Assembly (NCBI GenBank): GCA_019359745.1
Contig: JAHHGT010000007.1
Span: 62,001-126,000, forward strand
DNA from: Aphanothece saxicola GSE-SYN-MK-01-06B
Lineage (GTDB): Bacteria > Cyanobacteriota > Cyanobacteriia > PCC-6307 > Cyanobiaceae
Length of the DNA stretch: 64,000 nucleotides
Direction: 5' to 3'
Both the position numbers and the translations under genes were made by a program. Under the pieces are notes generated by a model. The model saw only the letters and a program-made list of their open reading frames with translations, searched no databases and was not told where the DNA came from. Position 1 is the first letter of the stretch; every line of letters starts with the position of its first letter. Below, piece by piece: positions 42,479 through 53,538 of this stretch.

Positions 42479-43942
42479 TCACACCGTCTGGTCCAGCCAT
42501 TGCTGCAGCGGCGTCCAGTCGTCCCGTTCATCGATGGCGGCCCAGATCCGCTCGATCACGGGCCGGATCGGCGTCACCGGCAGGTTCCAGCGCTGCAGGC
42601 AGGCGCTGATGGCGGCCTCGCCGTTGCGGCTCGGCTGGGCGGCTGCGGCGAGGCTCCAGCGCCACCAGGCGTCCCGCCAGGCGAGCCACTCGGGCCGCGG
42701 CGGCGACGGCGCCCCGACCACGAAGGGCTCCAGATCGTCAGCCGTCGGCGGCACGCCACCGACCTGAACCCGCTCAGCCAGGGCGGTGAAAAAGCGGCCA
42801 TAGGCCACGGGCCAATCGGCCAGAAGCCGCAGGGTGGGGGGTACCGGATCGGGGAGGTCCGCCAGCGCCTCGGCCGGCACCAGCCCAGCGTCGAAGCCGA
42901 GGCGACGACGCATCTGACGGCGGTAGTGGGCGTCGTAGGCGGCTCCGAACGCCTCCAGGGCCGCCTCCAGCGGCGCCCGGGGCAACAGCATCGCCAGGGG
43001 CTCCTGCAACAGGCGCAGATTGTGCTGGCAGATCAGGGGCTGGCGGCCGTAGGCGTACAGGCCGCTGTGGTCGAAGTAGGCGGCGGTGAAGCCCGGATCC
43101 CAGGTTTCCAGGAAGGCGAAGGGGCCGTAGTCGAAGCTTTCCCCGGCCAGCGACATGTTGTCGGTGTTGAGCACCCCGTGGATGAAGCCCGCCGCCATCC
43201 ATGCGGCCGCCAACCGCGCGACCCGCTGCACCAGCTCGCCGTAGAAGGCCAGCAAGAGCTGTTCACCATCGCTGTGGATGGCCCGCAGATGGGGATAGTG
43301 GATGGCCACCACATGCCGCAGCAGCCGCTCCAGCTGGGCCGGCTGGCGCCGGAACAGCAGCCGCTCGCAGCTGCCGAAGCGCAGGTGGGTGCGGGCCAGG
43401 CGCACCATCACCGAACTGCGGGTGGGGGAGGGCTCATCGCCGCGCCAGGGATCTTCACCGGTCTCGATCAACGTCAGGGTGCGGCTGGTGCTGACGCCAA
43501 GGCGCTGCAGGGCCTCGCTGGCGATCACCTCCCGCAGGCCGCCCTTGAGGGTGAGGCGGCCATCACCGCCACGGCTCCAGGGGGTGGTGCCGGAGCCCTT
43601 GGTGCCCAGATCCTGCAGCTGGCCGTGGCGATCCCGCAGCTGGCCGTAGAGGAAGCCGCGGCCATCCCCCAGCAGGGGGTTGTAGCTGCCGAACTGATGG
43701 CCGTGATAGCGGAGGGCCAGCAGGGGCGTGCGGCCCTCGAACCGCCCGTAGGCCGCCTCCAGATCGGCGTCGCTGATGGCGGCAGGGTCCAGGCCGAGCT
43801 GACGCAGCAGCGGGTCGTTGCGGAAGCGCAGTCGGGTGAGTGGAAACTGGGCGGCCTCGACCACATCCCAGTACTCAGGCCCCAGGGCCTCGATGGCGCC
43901 CTCAAAGGGCAGGCCCAGCAGGGGGTTGGGAGTGACAGCCAT
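42479..43942 (-). CDS. selO: protein adenylyltransferase SelO (YdiU family)
   Basis: Pseudokinase-fold enzyme that transfers AMP to Ser/Thr/Tyr of target proteins. 487 aa from the ATG before AVTPNPLLG. Visible are YSRLRF-equivalent FPLTRLRFRNDPLL, YGGHQFG-like RYHGHQFGSYNPLLGDGRGF, the Gly-rich loop LQDLGTKGSGTTPWSRGGDG, REVIASEALQRLGVSTSRTL and the metal-binding HGVLNTDNMSLAGESFDYGP. The usual C-terminal selenocysteine/Cys redox tail is not apparent. The protein ends ...LQQWLDQTV. Confidence 0.93.
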   Translation of the reverse strand: MAVTPNPLLGLPFEGAIEALGPEYWDVVEAAQFPLTRLRFRNDPLLRQLGLDPAAISDADLEAAYGRFEGRTPLLALRYHGHQFGSYNPLLGDGRGFLYGQLRDRHGQLQDLGTKGSGTTPWSRGGDGRLTLKGGLREVIASEALQRLGVSTSRTLTLIETGEDPWRGDEPSPTRSSVMVRLARTHLRFGSCERLLFRRQPAQLERLLRHVVAIHYPHLRAIHSDGEQLLLAFYGELVQRVARLAAAWMAAGFIHGVLNTDNMSLAGESFDYGPFAFLETWDPGFTAAYFDHSGLYAYGRQPLICQHNLRLLQEPLAMLLPRAPLEAALEAFGAAYDAHYRRQMRRRLGFDAGLVPAEALADLPDPVPPTLRLLADWPVAYGRFFTALAERVQVGGVPPTADDLEPFVVGAPSPPRPEWLAWRDAWWRWSLAAAAQPSRNGEAAISACLQRWNLPVTPIRPVIERIWAAIDERDDWTPLQQWLDQTV

Positions 43943-44151
43943 GGACACGATCACGGGGGCGCGGCGAGGGCGCGACGGGAGTCGCCAGCATCTCCTGGCG
44001 GCCTGCGTTGATCGAGGATCCAAGGCCGGTTGTGCTCCATCGCATCAACCGCAGTGACGAGGTGCTCGTGAGAGAACACGTCTGGCTGAATGCAACCCTC
44101 CAGGGGATCCAGGTCGACGGGGTTAGCCTGAACAATGTGAAGCCAACAGTG

Positions 44152-44658
44152 ATGTCCCAACGTCAACGTGCATCGATCGCCCTGGCTCTCCTGGCTGTGC
44201 TGTCGGGGTTAACAATTGGCGCCAATGCCGGCCCCAACAACACGGGAATCACCGCCGGCGAGGCTGCAGCGATCGCCTTGAAACAGGTCCCTGGCGGTAC
44301 CGTGCTTGCGGTCGATCCAGGCCTCGAAGGCAGCCGTGCGATCTGGGAAGTCCTGATCCGCAAACCCGACAACACGGGCATCGAGATTGACATCAGCGCC
44401 TCGACGGGGGTGGCCCTCCGGCAGGAACGGGAGTCCCTGCCATCCGAAGCCAGAGGAATCTCCCCGATTGTCACGATCCAGCAGGCGATCACAACCGCCG
44501 TCGCCGCCGTGCCCGGGGGCAGGCTGATCGAGATTGACCTTGGCAGAGAGGACGGACGCACGGTCTGGGAGGCGCGCGTTGCAGGCTCGGCCGGACGGGT
44601 CGAGATCTCCATCGATGTGACCACCGGCAGAATCCTCAAAAAGGAACGCGATGATTAG
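44152..44658 (+). CDS. secreted protein with two PepSY domains
   Basis: 168 aa. Signal peptide ASIALALLAVLSGLTIGANA (cleavage near residue 26). Then two repeats of PepSY type: ITAGEAAAIALKQVPGGTVL ... GIEIDISASTGVALRQERE and VTIQQAITTAVAAVPGGRLI ... VEISIDVTTGRILKKERDD. PepSY domains act as inhibitor or regulatory modules of extracytoplasmic proteins. The start is the ATG before SQRQRASIA; a GTG precedes it. Divergent from selO. Confidence 0.8.
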   Translation: MSQRQRASIALALLAVLSGLTIGANAGPNNTGITAGEAAAIALKQVPGGTVLAVDPGLEGSRAIWEVLIRKPDNTGIEIDISASTGVALRQERESLPSEARGISPIVTIQQAITTAVAAVPGGRLIEIDLGREDGRTVWEARVAGSAGRVEISIDVTTGRILKKERDD

Positions 44659-44999
44659 CTCCTTTCTCGACACTGGTATTGCCGCCGAGTCAAGTTCACT
44701 CCATTGACCGCTCCGGCCAGGTTGACTCTGGTTGGAAACGTGGTTTAGAGAATCTGGCGATCAGACAGAGTATCGAGGCGCAATGTCGTCCCGCGGTCAC
44801 CATGTTGAAAGCACGAGATCATCACCACAATATCCACCCCCAGGATCACCGTTTAACTCCCCGATCACTTGACGGCCATCTGCTCGATCACAACTGACGC
44901 CCCTGGTGTCCTGCAGCAAATCTGCTGTGCAACCTTCCGTCCATGGATTTCTGGATAGGGTTGTAACGAGAGAAGAATCTGAAGCAAGAAGGTGAAGAG
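44659..44999. other. intergenic region before the glycosyltransferase
   Basis: About 340 bp of relatively low GC. No gene is recognised. A good ribosome binding site (AAGGTGA, 44989-44995) precedes the ATG at 45000. Upstream AT-rich sequence near 44950-44980 probably contains the promoter of the glycosyltransferase/debranching operon. Confidence 0.5.
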
Positions 45000-46070
45000 A
45001 TGAGAATCGCGCAGATTTCCACCCTTCACGAGAGGGTTCCACCCATCGGCTATGGAGGAACAGAACGGGTTGTTCACTATCTCACCGAAGAACTGGTGCG
45101 ACGTGGGCATGATGTGGTGTTGTTTGCCAGCGGCGACTCACAGACCAGCGCCAAACTTCATTCGTGTGTCCCCCAGTCCCTGCGCCAGAGCGGGCAGGTG
45201 TGTGACGCCAGCGTGCACAACGTGATCCAGCTCGACCATGTCGTCGAGCAGCTCGATAACTTCGACATTCTTCACTTCCATAACGGCCACTCCCATTTTC
45301 CCCTCTCCAACCTGCTGGGCATTCCCCATCTGAGCACCCTGCACGGCCCCCTTCATTCCCCCGAGCAGAAGCTGCTTTACACCCATTTCCATCAGGTGCC
45401 CCTGGTTTCGATTTCCGAAACCCAGCGCCAGCCGGTGCCTGGGGCCAACTGGCTCGGCAACGTGTACCACGGGCTGCCCAATGACCTCTATCACTACCAG
45501 CCCACACCCAGGCCCTACCTGGCCTTCATCGGCCGCATCTCACCGGAAAAGCGGCTGGATCGCGCCATCGCGATCGCCACGGCCGTGGGCCTGCCGTTGA
45601 AAGTGGCCGCCAAGATCGATCCGGTGGATACCCCCTATTTCCACGATCACATCGAGCCTTTGCTGAAAAACAACCCGCTGGTGGAATTCATCGGCGAAGT
45701 GGATGACGCCGGCAAGCAGGATCTGCTGGGTCATGCGCTTGCTCTGTTGTTTCCGATCGACTGGCCCGAACCGTTCGGCCTGGTGATGATTGAGGCCAAT
45801 GCCTGCGGCACTCCGGTGATCGCCTGGCGGAACGGTTCAACTCCCGAGGTCATCCGCCACGGGATCAACGGCTTCCTGGTCGCCTCCCTGGAGGAGGCCA
45901 TCGCCGCAGTCGGCGAGCTGGAACGGCTGGATCGTGCCCGGATCCGCAGCCACTTCGAGGTCAGTTTTTCGGTCAGTCGCCAGGCCGAGGACTACGAACA
46001 GCTCTACCGCCACCAGATCCAGGCCCGTCGCTGCCACAGCCCTGCCCACCGGACACCGGTGCATGCCTGA
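45000..46070 (+). CDS. glycosyltransferase, GT4 family
   Basis: 356 aa GT-B fold retaining transferase. N-terminal RIAQISTLHERVPPIGYGGT plus ERVVHYLTEELVRRGHDVVL; HFHNGHSHFPLSNLLGIPHL; the sugar-nucleotide domain has FIGRISPEKRLDRAIAIA and the E-x7-E motif region PEPFGLVMIEANACGTPVIA, then GSTPEVIRHGINGFLV. Donor and acceptor are unknown. Its last 8 bp overlap the following amylo-alpha-1,6-glucosidase, so both probably act on one glucan or glycoside. Confidence 0.88.
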   Translation: MRIAQISTLHERVPPIGYGGTERVVHYLTEELVRRGHDVVLFASGDSQTSAKLHSCVPQSLRQSGQVCDASVHNVIQLDHVVEQLDNFDILHFHNGHSHFPLSNLLGIPHLSTLHGPLHSPEQKLLYTHFHQVPLVSISETQRQPVPGANWLGNVYHGLPNDLYHYQPTPRPYLAFIGRISPEKRLDRAIAIATAVGLPLKVAAKIDPVDTPYFHDHIEPLLKNNPLVEFIGEVDDAGKQDLLGHALALLFPIDWPEPFGLVMIEANACGTPVIAWRNGSTPEVIRHGINGFLVASLEEAIAAVGELERLDRARIRSHFEVSFSVSRQAEDYEQLYRHQIQARRCHSPAHRTPVHA

Positions 46071-48180
46071 TCCGCTGCATCCCTTCGTCCTCAAGAACGA
46101 AGAAACCTTCGCGATCCTGGATTCCCGCGGCGAGATCTGCCCGGACGTCCAGCAGGACGTCGGCATCTTTCATCGCGGCACCCGTCACGTCAGCCGCTTG
46201 CAGCTGTTGTTGTGGGGGCGGGCGCCGCTGGTGCTGAGTTCCACCGAACGTGGGGCGGTGGGGGTGCTCGTGAGCCATCTCAGCAACAACGACGGCACCA
46301 GCGGTGGCTCTGAGGCCATGTCGATCCATCTGGAACGCAGCACCGTCCTGACCGCCACCGCCTGTCTGCAGCAGTTCTGCTTCACCAGCTACGGGGACCG
46401 GCCCGTTGTGATGCCGCTGACCCTGCGCCTCGATGCGGACTTCCGCGACATCTTCGAGGTAAGGGGCTATGCCAGGTCGGAGCGGGGCCGCACGGTGCGC
46501 CGTGGCGTGGATGGAACCCTGGAGCTGATCTACCGGGGGCTGGACGGGGAGGATCGGGTGACGGTGCTGCGTCTGAGCGATCCCGTTGAGGACGTCAGCG
46601 AGGAGCACATCAGCCTGCAGCTGACCCTGGAACCCAGGCAGCCCCGGCGGGTCTTCCTGGTGCTGGACTTCCACCCTGGTTCGTCGCCCCTGGGCGCGGA
46701 GGATCACTACAACGCCGCCATGGCCGCCACGATCCAGCGCTTCCGGGAAGCCCGGCGCAGCGCCGCCACGGTGATCAGCGACAACCCGGCCTTCAACAGC
46801 TGGTTGATGCGCTCCTTCTCCGACGTGCATCTGCTGGCCAGCCAGGTGGAACATGGCCTCTACCCCTATGCCGGGGTGCCCTGGTTCAGCTGTCCCTTCG
46901 GCCGGGACGGCCTGATCACGGCGCGCCAGATGCTGATGGTGGAACCACGGCTGGCGCGGGGCGTGCTGGGTTATCTGGCCAGTCGCCAGGCGGTGATCAA
47001 CGATCCCGCCCACGACGAAGAGCCCGGCAAGATCCTGCATGAGTCACGGCTGGGGGAGATGGCGGCCCTCGGAGAAGTGCCGTTCTCGAGGTATTACGGC
47101 GCCGTCGACTCCACGCCCCTGTTTCTGATGCTGGCCGGCGACTATCTCTGCCGCAGTGATGATCTGGATTTTGTCGCCGGCCTGCTGCCTGAACTGCAGG
47201 CGGCGATGGCCTGGATCCACAGGGCCGAAGCCAGCAGTTTCGATGGCTTCCTGCGCTATCTGAAGGTGGCCGAAAACGGCCTGCAAAACCAGGGTTGGAA
47301 AGATTCCAACGACTCCATCCACCATGCCGATGGCCGCCTGGCCGTGGGCTCGATCGCCCTGTGCGAAGTGCAGGCCTACGCCTATGGGGCCCGCCGCGCG
47401 CTGGCGTCGATCCTGCACCGCGTGGGACGGCCCACGGAAGCGGAGGGGCTGCTGGAGGAGGCCGCCGCCCTGCGCCACCGTTTCCACCAGGCCTTCTGGA
47501 CCCCCTCGATCGATTCCTATGCCCTGGCCCTCGACGGCGAAGGCCAGCCCTGCAAGGTGCGGGCGTCCAATGCCGGGCACTGCCTCTGGACCGGCATCGC
47601 CACCAGGGACGCCGCAGCGGCCATCGCCCGGCAGCTGATGGCCCCCACCAGTTTCAACGGCTGGGGCGTGCGCACGCTGGATGAACGGGAGTGCCGCTAC
47701 AACCCGATGAGTTACCACAACGGCTCCGTCTGGCCCCATGACAACGCCCTGATCGGCATGGGTCTGGCCCGTTACGGCCACCGCTCCGAAGCCCTGCAGA
47801 TCCTCACAGGCCTGTTCGAGACCGCCAGTGCGGTGCCGATGTTCCAGTTGCCGGAGCTGTTCTGCGGCTTCCCGCGCCGGGAGGAGGAGGGGCCCACCTT
47901 CTACCCGGTGGCCTGCAGCCCCCAGGCCTGGGCCAGCGCCAGTGTGTTCGGCCTGCTGGAGGCGATCACCGGCATGGCGATCGAGCGGGAGCACGGCAGC
48001 AGCCGGGTGCAGGTGCGCCTGCACAACCCCTGCCTGCCGAGGGGACTGAACCTCCTCGACATCAACGGACTGCGGCTGGGGGACGAGGAGATCAACCTCC
48101 AGTTCCACCGCAGCGAGCACGATGTGGGGGTGCAGGTGCGCAGCCGGTCGCCTGGGGTGGATGTGCTGATCATGAAGTGA
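46063..48180 (+). CDS. amylo-alpha-1,6-glucosidase / glycogen-debranching-type GH
   Basis: 705 aa. The N-terminal half is the beta-sandwich GDE_N-like domain (FVLKNEETFAILDSRGEICP ... GIFHRGTRHVSRLQLL). From about residue 270 comes an (alpha/alpha)6 barrel with GVPWFSCPFGRDGLITARQM, RYYGAVDSTPLFLMLAGDYL, GLQNQGWKDSNDSIHHADGR (acid residues), SNAGHCLWTGIA, YHNGSVWPHDNALIGMGLAR and QAWASASVF. Proteins of this design hydrolyse alpha-glucosidic bonds and include sucrose- or glycoside-active enzymes, so glycogen is not certain. Translationally coupled to the GT4 gene by an 8-bp overlap. Confidence 0.85.
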   Translation: MPDPLHPFVLKNEETFAILDSRGEICPDVQQDVGIFHRGTRHVSRLQLLLWGRAPLVLSSTERGAVGVLVSHLSNNDGTSGGSEAMSIHLERSTVLTATACLQQFCFTSYGDRPVVMPLTLRLDADFRDIFEVRGYARSERGRTVRRGVDGTLELIYRGLDGEDRVTVLRLSDPVEDVSEEHISLQLTLEPRQPRRVFLVLDFHPGSSPLGAEDHYNAAMAATIQRFREARRSAATVISDNPAFNSWLMRSFSDVHLLASQVEHGLYPYAGVPWFSCPFGRDGLITARQMLMVEPRLARGVLGYLASRQAVINDPAHDEEPGKILHESRLGEMAALGEVPFSRYYGAVDSTPLFLMLAGDYLCRSDDLDFVAGLLPELQAAMAWIHRAEASSFDGFLRYLKVAENGLQNQGWKDSNDSIHHADGRLAVGSIALCEVQAYAYGARRALASILHRVGRPTEAEGLLEEAAALRHRFHQAFWTPSIDSYALALDGEGQPCKVRASNAGHCLWTGIATRDAAAAIARQLMAPTSFNGWGVRTLDERECRYNPMSYHNGSVWPHDNALIGMGLARYGHRSEALQILTGLFETASAVPMFQLPELFCGFPRREEEGPTFYPVACSPQAWASASVFGLLEAITGMAIEREHGSSRVQVRLHNPCLPRGLNLLDINGLRLGDEEINLQFHRSEHDVGVQVRSRSPGVDVLIMK

Positions 48181-48223
48181 GCCGCACCCCTGGCGCCCCT
48201 CTGGCCTGGTAGAGAGAAGGCCG

Positions 48224-48754
48224 ATGGCTCAGGGGCCCGTGGGGAATGCCGAGATCACCGAGCTCCGGCGCATCTTCGCCACCCGGCTGGACGCCCTTGA
48301 CGGGATCCTGACCAAGGCCGAAGCCCACCTTCCGGACATCAACGGCGCTCTGGGGGAACGGCTGGCCCCCGACATGCTCCCCCTCGGAACCCAGATCGCC
48401 TTTGCCTGCAATCAGCCCCGGGGGTTCGCTCACTGGTGCACGGGCCGGGACAACAGCAACCTGGACCCCGATGTTCCCACCCTCACGGTCGCCCGCTCCT
48501 GCATCGCCGATACCCGGGCGCTGGTGGAAAGCCTTGATGGCGACGATTCCAGGCTGGACAGCATCAAACCCACCCGTCTGGGACCCGGCCTGTTCACAGA
48601 GACCACCGCACGACTGTTCGTCAGTGACTTCTGGATCCCCAATTTCTACTTCCACATCACCACGACCTATGTGATTCTTCGCACCCTGGGGGTGCCCCTG
48701 GGGAAGGCGGATTTCATGGCTTTCCTGATGCCCCATGTCCAGCAGAAGCCCTGA
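48224..48754 (+). CDS. DUF1993 family protein
   Basis: 176 aa, soluble. Pattern LRRIFATRLDALDGILTKAE, LGERLAPDMLPLGTQIAFAC and the C-terminal SDFWIPNFYFHITTTYVILR with GVPLGKADFM match DUF1993, a DinB-like four-helix family of unknown function. His in FYFH and the N-terminal Asp/Met segment are the conserved positions. It follows the debranching gene by 43 bp on the same strand. Confidence 0.8.
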   Translation: MAQGPVGNAEITELRRIFATRLDALDGILTKAEAHLPDINGALGERLAPDMLPLGTQIAFACNQPRGFAHWCTGRDNSNLDPDVPTLTVARSCIADTRALVESLDGDDSRLDSIKPTRLGPGLFTETTARLFVSDFWIPNFYFHITTTYVILRTLGVPLGKADFMAFLMPHVQQKP

Positions 48755-48807
48755 TCAGCGCTCCACCCTGACGGGGATCGGCCAATGCATGGCCTGGGCA
48801 GACCGCC

Positions 48808-51165
48808 TCAGCCGATGCCGGTGCGGCAGAGGTCGAGCACGTCGGCCATCGAACGGATCTGGTCCATGGTGGTGCGCAGCTGCGCCGCGCTGAGCAGCTC
48901 GACCCGCAGGTCGATGCGGGCCGGCTTGCCGGCACTGGTGCGCACCCGGGCATCGCTGACATTGATGCGGTGGTCGGAAAGGCGCATCAGGATGTCTTTG
49001 AGCACCCCCACCCGATCGAGCACCTCGATCCTGAGCCGCACCGGGTAGCGCCGCTGCTGCGCCTCCCCGAGCGGATTCCAGCGCACCGGCAGCCGCCGTT
49101 CCACCGGCACCTGGGGCACATTGGCGCAATCCTGGCGGTGGATGGTGATGCCGTGGTTGCCCAGGGCCACGGTGCCGACGATCCCCTCACCGGGCAGGGG
49201 GCTGCAGCAGCCACCCAGGCGGTATTCCAGGCCCTCCAGCCCCAGGATCGGGCTGTTCGAGGGGTGCCCGTGGGGGGCATGGCGCGGCTGGGCCGCCGCC
49301 ACCCCGGCCGCCACCTCTTCGTTGGTGGGCGTGGGGGCGGCGGCGGCGGTGCTCAGGCGCACCTCCTCCCGCAGGCGATTCAGCACCTGCTGCAGGGTGA
49401 CGCCCCCGAAACCCAGGGCGGCCAGCAGATCCTCGGTGCCCACCAGGTTGCAGCGCTTGGCCACCCGGGCGATGGCCTCCCCATTGAGCAGGGCATCGAA
49501 ACCGTCGCGGCCCAGTTCGCGCTCGAGCATCTCCGTGCCCCGCAAGATGTTGTCGTCGCGGTGGCTGCGCTTGTACCAACCCCGGATGCGATTGCGGGCC
49601 GTGGGGGTGGCCACGAAGTTGAGCCAGTCGAGGCTCGGGTGGGCGTTCTTGGCGGTGATCACCTGCACGAAGTCGCCGTTCTGGAGCGGGGTGGCCAGGG
49701 GACAGAGGCGGTCGTTGATGCGTACGCCCTGGCAGTGGTTGCCCACCTCCGAGTGGATGCGGAAGGCGAAGTCGACGGCGGTGGAGCCCTTGCGCAGCCC
49801 CACCACATCCCCCTTGGGGGTGAACACGAACACCTCCTCATCGAAGAGGTCCTCCTTGATCGAGGCCAGGAAGTCGCTGCTGTCCTCGCCGCCGTCGTCC
49901 TTCTGCCAGTCGACAAGTTGCCGCAGCCAGTTGAAGCGCTCGGTGTCGCCCGCAGCGGGCGAGCCCCCCTCCTTGTACTTCCAGTGGGCGGCGATGCCGT
50001 ATTCCGCCACCTGGTGCATGTCGGTGGTGCGGATCTGCACCTCAATCGGCCGGTGACGGCCGATCACGGCGGTGTGCAGAGACTGGTACCCGTTCGGCTT
50101 GGGCAGGCCGATGTAGTCCTTGAAGCGGCCGGGGATCGGCCGGAAAATATCGTGCACCACCGCCAGGGCCCGGTAGCAGCACTCCACGCTCGGGCAGAGG
50201 ATCCGCAGCGCCGCCACGTCGTAGATCTCGTGGAAGGCCTTCTGCTGGCGCTGCATCTTGCTCCAGATGCCATAGAGGTGCTTTGGCCGGCCACTCACCT
50301 CGCAGTCCTGCAGGCCCGCCGCGGCCAGCCGGTCGCGCAGCAGCTGCACCGTGGCCCCCAGCCGCTCCTCCCGTTCGCTGCGTTTGGTGGCGACCTGCTG
50401 CTGCACATCCCGATAGGACTCGGGCTCCAGCACCTTGAAGGCCAGATCCTCCAGCTCCCACTTGAAGCGGCCGATGCCCAGCCGGTTGGCCAGGGGGGCG
50501 TAGATGTCGCGGGTTTCCCGGGCGATGCGCTGCTGCTTCTCGGGCTTGAGGGCCCCGAGGGTGCGCATGTTGTGCAGCCGGTCGGCCAGCTTGACCAGAA
50601 CCACCCGGATATCGCTGGCCATGGCCAGGAACATGCGCCGCAGGTTTTCCGCCTGGGCTTCGGTGCGGTTGGTGAAATGGATGCCCCCCAGCTTGGTGAC
50701 CCCCTCCACCAGGGCGCGCACCTCCTCACCGAAGCGGGCCTCGATCTCTTCTGGGGTGACCTGGGTGTCCTCCACCACGTCGTGGAGGAAGCCGGCGGCG
50801 ATCACCGCCGCGCTGGCGCCGATGTCGCGCAGCAGGCCGGCGACGGCGATCGGATGGACGATGTAAGGCTCGCCGCTGGCCCGGAACTGGCCGTCGTGGA
50901 GCTGATAGGCGAAGTCGAAGGCGGTGGCCACCAGAGCCTCCGGATCGACGGGGCGCGACGCGTCCTCGCCGGCGGGCTGCCGTTGCTGCAGGCTCTGGCG
51001 CAGCCAGGCCGGCAGCGGGACGCCGTAGGTGCGCTCAGGGGATTCGGAGCAGGCGGGAGCTGCCGGGGGCGACACGGCGCTCTCCTGCAGCACATCCGCA
51101 TCAGGAGCCCGTACCGAGGCGTAGGCCACCGGAGGGGAACCTGGATCCGGCGCCACCTTCAGCAT
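48808..51165 (-). CDS. bifunctional (p)ppGpp synthetase/hydrolase
   Basis: RelA/SpoT homologue, 785 aa from the ATG before LKVAPDPGS. The HD hydrolase domain is intact (FLHDVVEDTQVTPEEIEARF). The synthetase domain has IGRFKWELEDLAFKVLEPES, LYGIWSKMQRQQKAFHEIYD and GLPKPNGYQSLHTAVIG. TGS domain (VFTPKGDVVGLRKGSTAVDF), zinc-finger/helical region (GCCSPLPGEGIVG) and a C-terminal ACT domain follow. Cyanobacteria usually carry one such bifunctional enzyme. Divergent from the ABC ATPase, 97 bp between starts. Confidence 0.95.
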   Translation of the reverse strand: MLKVAPDPGSPPVAYASVRAPDADVLQESAVSPPAAPACSESPERTYGVPLPAWLRQSLQQRQPAGEDASRPVDPEALVATAFDFAYQLHDGQFRASGEPYIVHPIAVAGLLRDIGASAAVIAAGFLHDVVEDTQVTPEEIEARFGEEVRALVEGVTKLGGIHFTNRTEAQAENLRRMFLAMASDIRVVLVKLADRLHNMRTLGALKPEKQQRIARETRDIYAPLANRLGIGRFKWELEDLAFKVLEPESYRDVQQQVATKRSEREERLGATVQLLRDRLAAAGLQDCEVSGRPKHLYGIWSKMQRQQKAFHEIYDVAALRILCPSVECCYRALAVVHDIFRPIPGRFKDYIGLPKPNGYQSLHTAVIGRHRPIEVQIRTTDMHQVAEYGIAAHWKYKEGGSPAAGDTERFNWLRQLVDWQKDDGGEDSSDFLASIKEDLFDEEVFVFTPKGDVVGLRKGSTAVDFAFRIHSEVGNHCQGVRINDRLCPLATPLQNGDFVQVITAKNAHPSLDWLNFVATPTARNRIRGWYKRSHRDDNILRGTEMLERELGRDGFDALLNGEAIARVAKRCNLVGTEDLLAALGFGGVTLQQVLNRLREEVRLSTAAAAPTPTNEEVAAGVAAAQPRHAPHGHPSNSPILGLEGLEYRLGGCCSPLPGEGIVGTVALGNHGITIHRQDCANVPQVPVERRLPVRWNPLGEAQQRRYPVRLRIEVLDRVGVLKDILMRLSDHRINVSDARVRTSAGKPARIDLRVELLSAAQLRTTMDQIRSMADVLDLCRTGIG

Positions 51166-51262
51166 CACACCCTTCAGGGTCCCCCCATGGTATGGGGCAA
51201 TCGTCACGAACCAGGGGATTTGCGCATTCGGCCATCCAGACTGGGTGCCGCCGGCCCGGTCC

Positions 51263-52873
<1,611 letters not shown>

Positions 52874-52906
52874 TCGACCCGCCTGAGCCGCCCTGCTCTG
52901 GAGAGC

Positions 52907-53401
52907 TCAGACGATCGCGCGCAGCAGGTCGGCGATCAGCAGGTTGTCGAGGGACAAAAGGCCACCACCGGAGGTGATCAGCACCAGGCACATCACCACG
53001 TACATCGCCGCCTTCTCCCAGCTGGGCGGTTCACCGATGCCCATCGGTCCGGCGTAGTCCCCAGCGGGGATCTGGTAAGGATCGGGAGCGATGAACGGAG
53101 TACCGGACACCAGTTCCAGCACCATGGCGTAGGCCATCGACACCAGAATCGCCAGGGCCGCCAGGGGGGTGAGCAACCCGGGGATCAGGGCGATCCCGGC
53201 GCCCCACATCGAGGCCGCCGACAGAAAACAGAGCCATTCCGGCGTCTTCATCGCCGTGGACCACGTCTTGAGGTTGCGCAGCTTCGGCCAGCCGTGGCGG
53301 ATGAAGGCCAGCCCCACGAACAGGCGCAGCACCAGCAGGCCGACGCCTGCCGCCAGGGAAGGGCCGCTGGGCACGAGCAACGTGACGATCTCGAGATCCA
53401 T
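52907..53401 (-). CDS. DoxX family membrane protein
   Basis: 164 aa, four spans. The DoxX signature VLRLFVGLAFIRHGWPKLRN lies near residue 24, followed by WLCFLSAASMWGAGIALIPG and a periplasmic loop with DPYQIPAGDYAGPMGIGEPP. DoxX proteins are linked to quinone/thiol redox or stress in other bacteria; a specific role is not evident. The ATG before DLEIVTLL is preferred; an Arg-rich upstream extension is unlikely. Confidence 0.8.
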   Translation of the reverse strand: MDLEIVTLLVPSGPSLAAGVGLLVLRLFVGLAFIRHGWPKLRNLKTWSTAMKTPEWLCFLSAASMWGAGIALIPGLLTPLAALAILVSMAYAMVLELVSGTPFIAPDPYQIPAGDYAGPMGIGEPPSWEKAAMYVVMCLVLITSGGGLLSLDNLLIADLLRAIV

Positions 53402-53538
53402 GGATGCGCGACGCAGCGGAACGGCCTGCGGGCTCAACGTAAGCCGGGTGGGCCGTCGGCGCCGCGGCAGGGCGAAACCCCGACCCCTGGCCATCATGCG
53501 AAGCAGGAGCCCCTGCCACCTCCCCCCCTGCCGATGCC

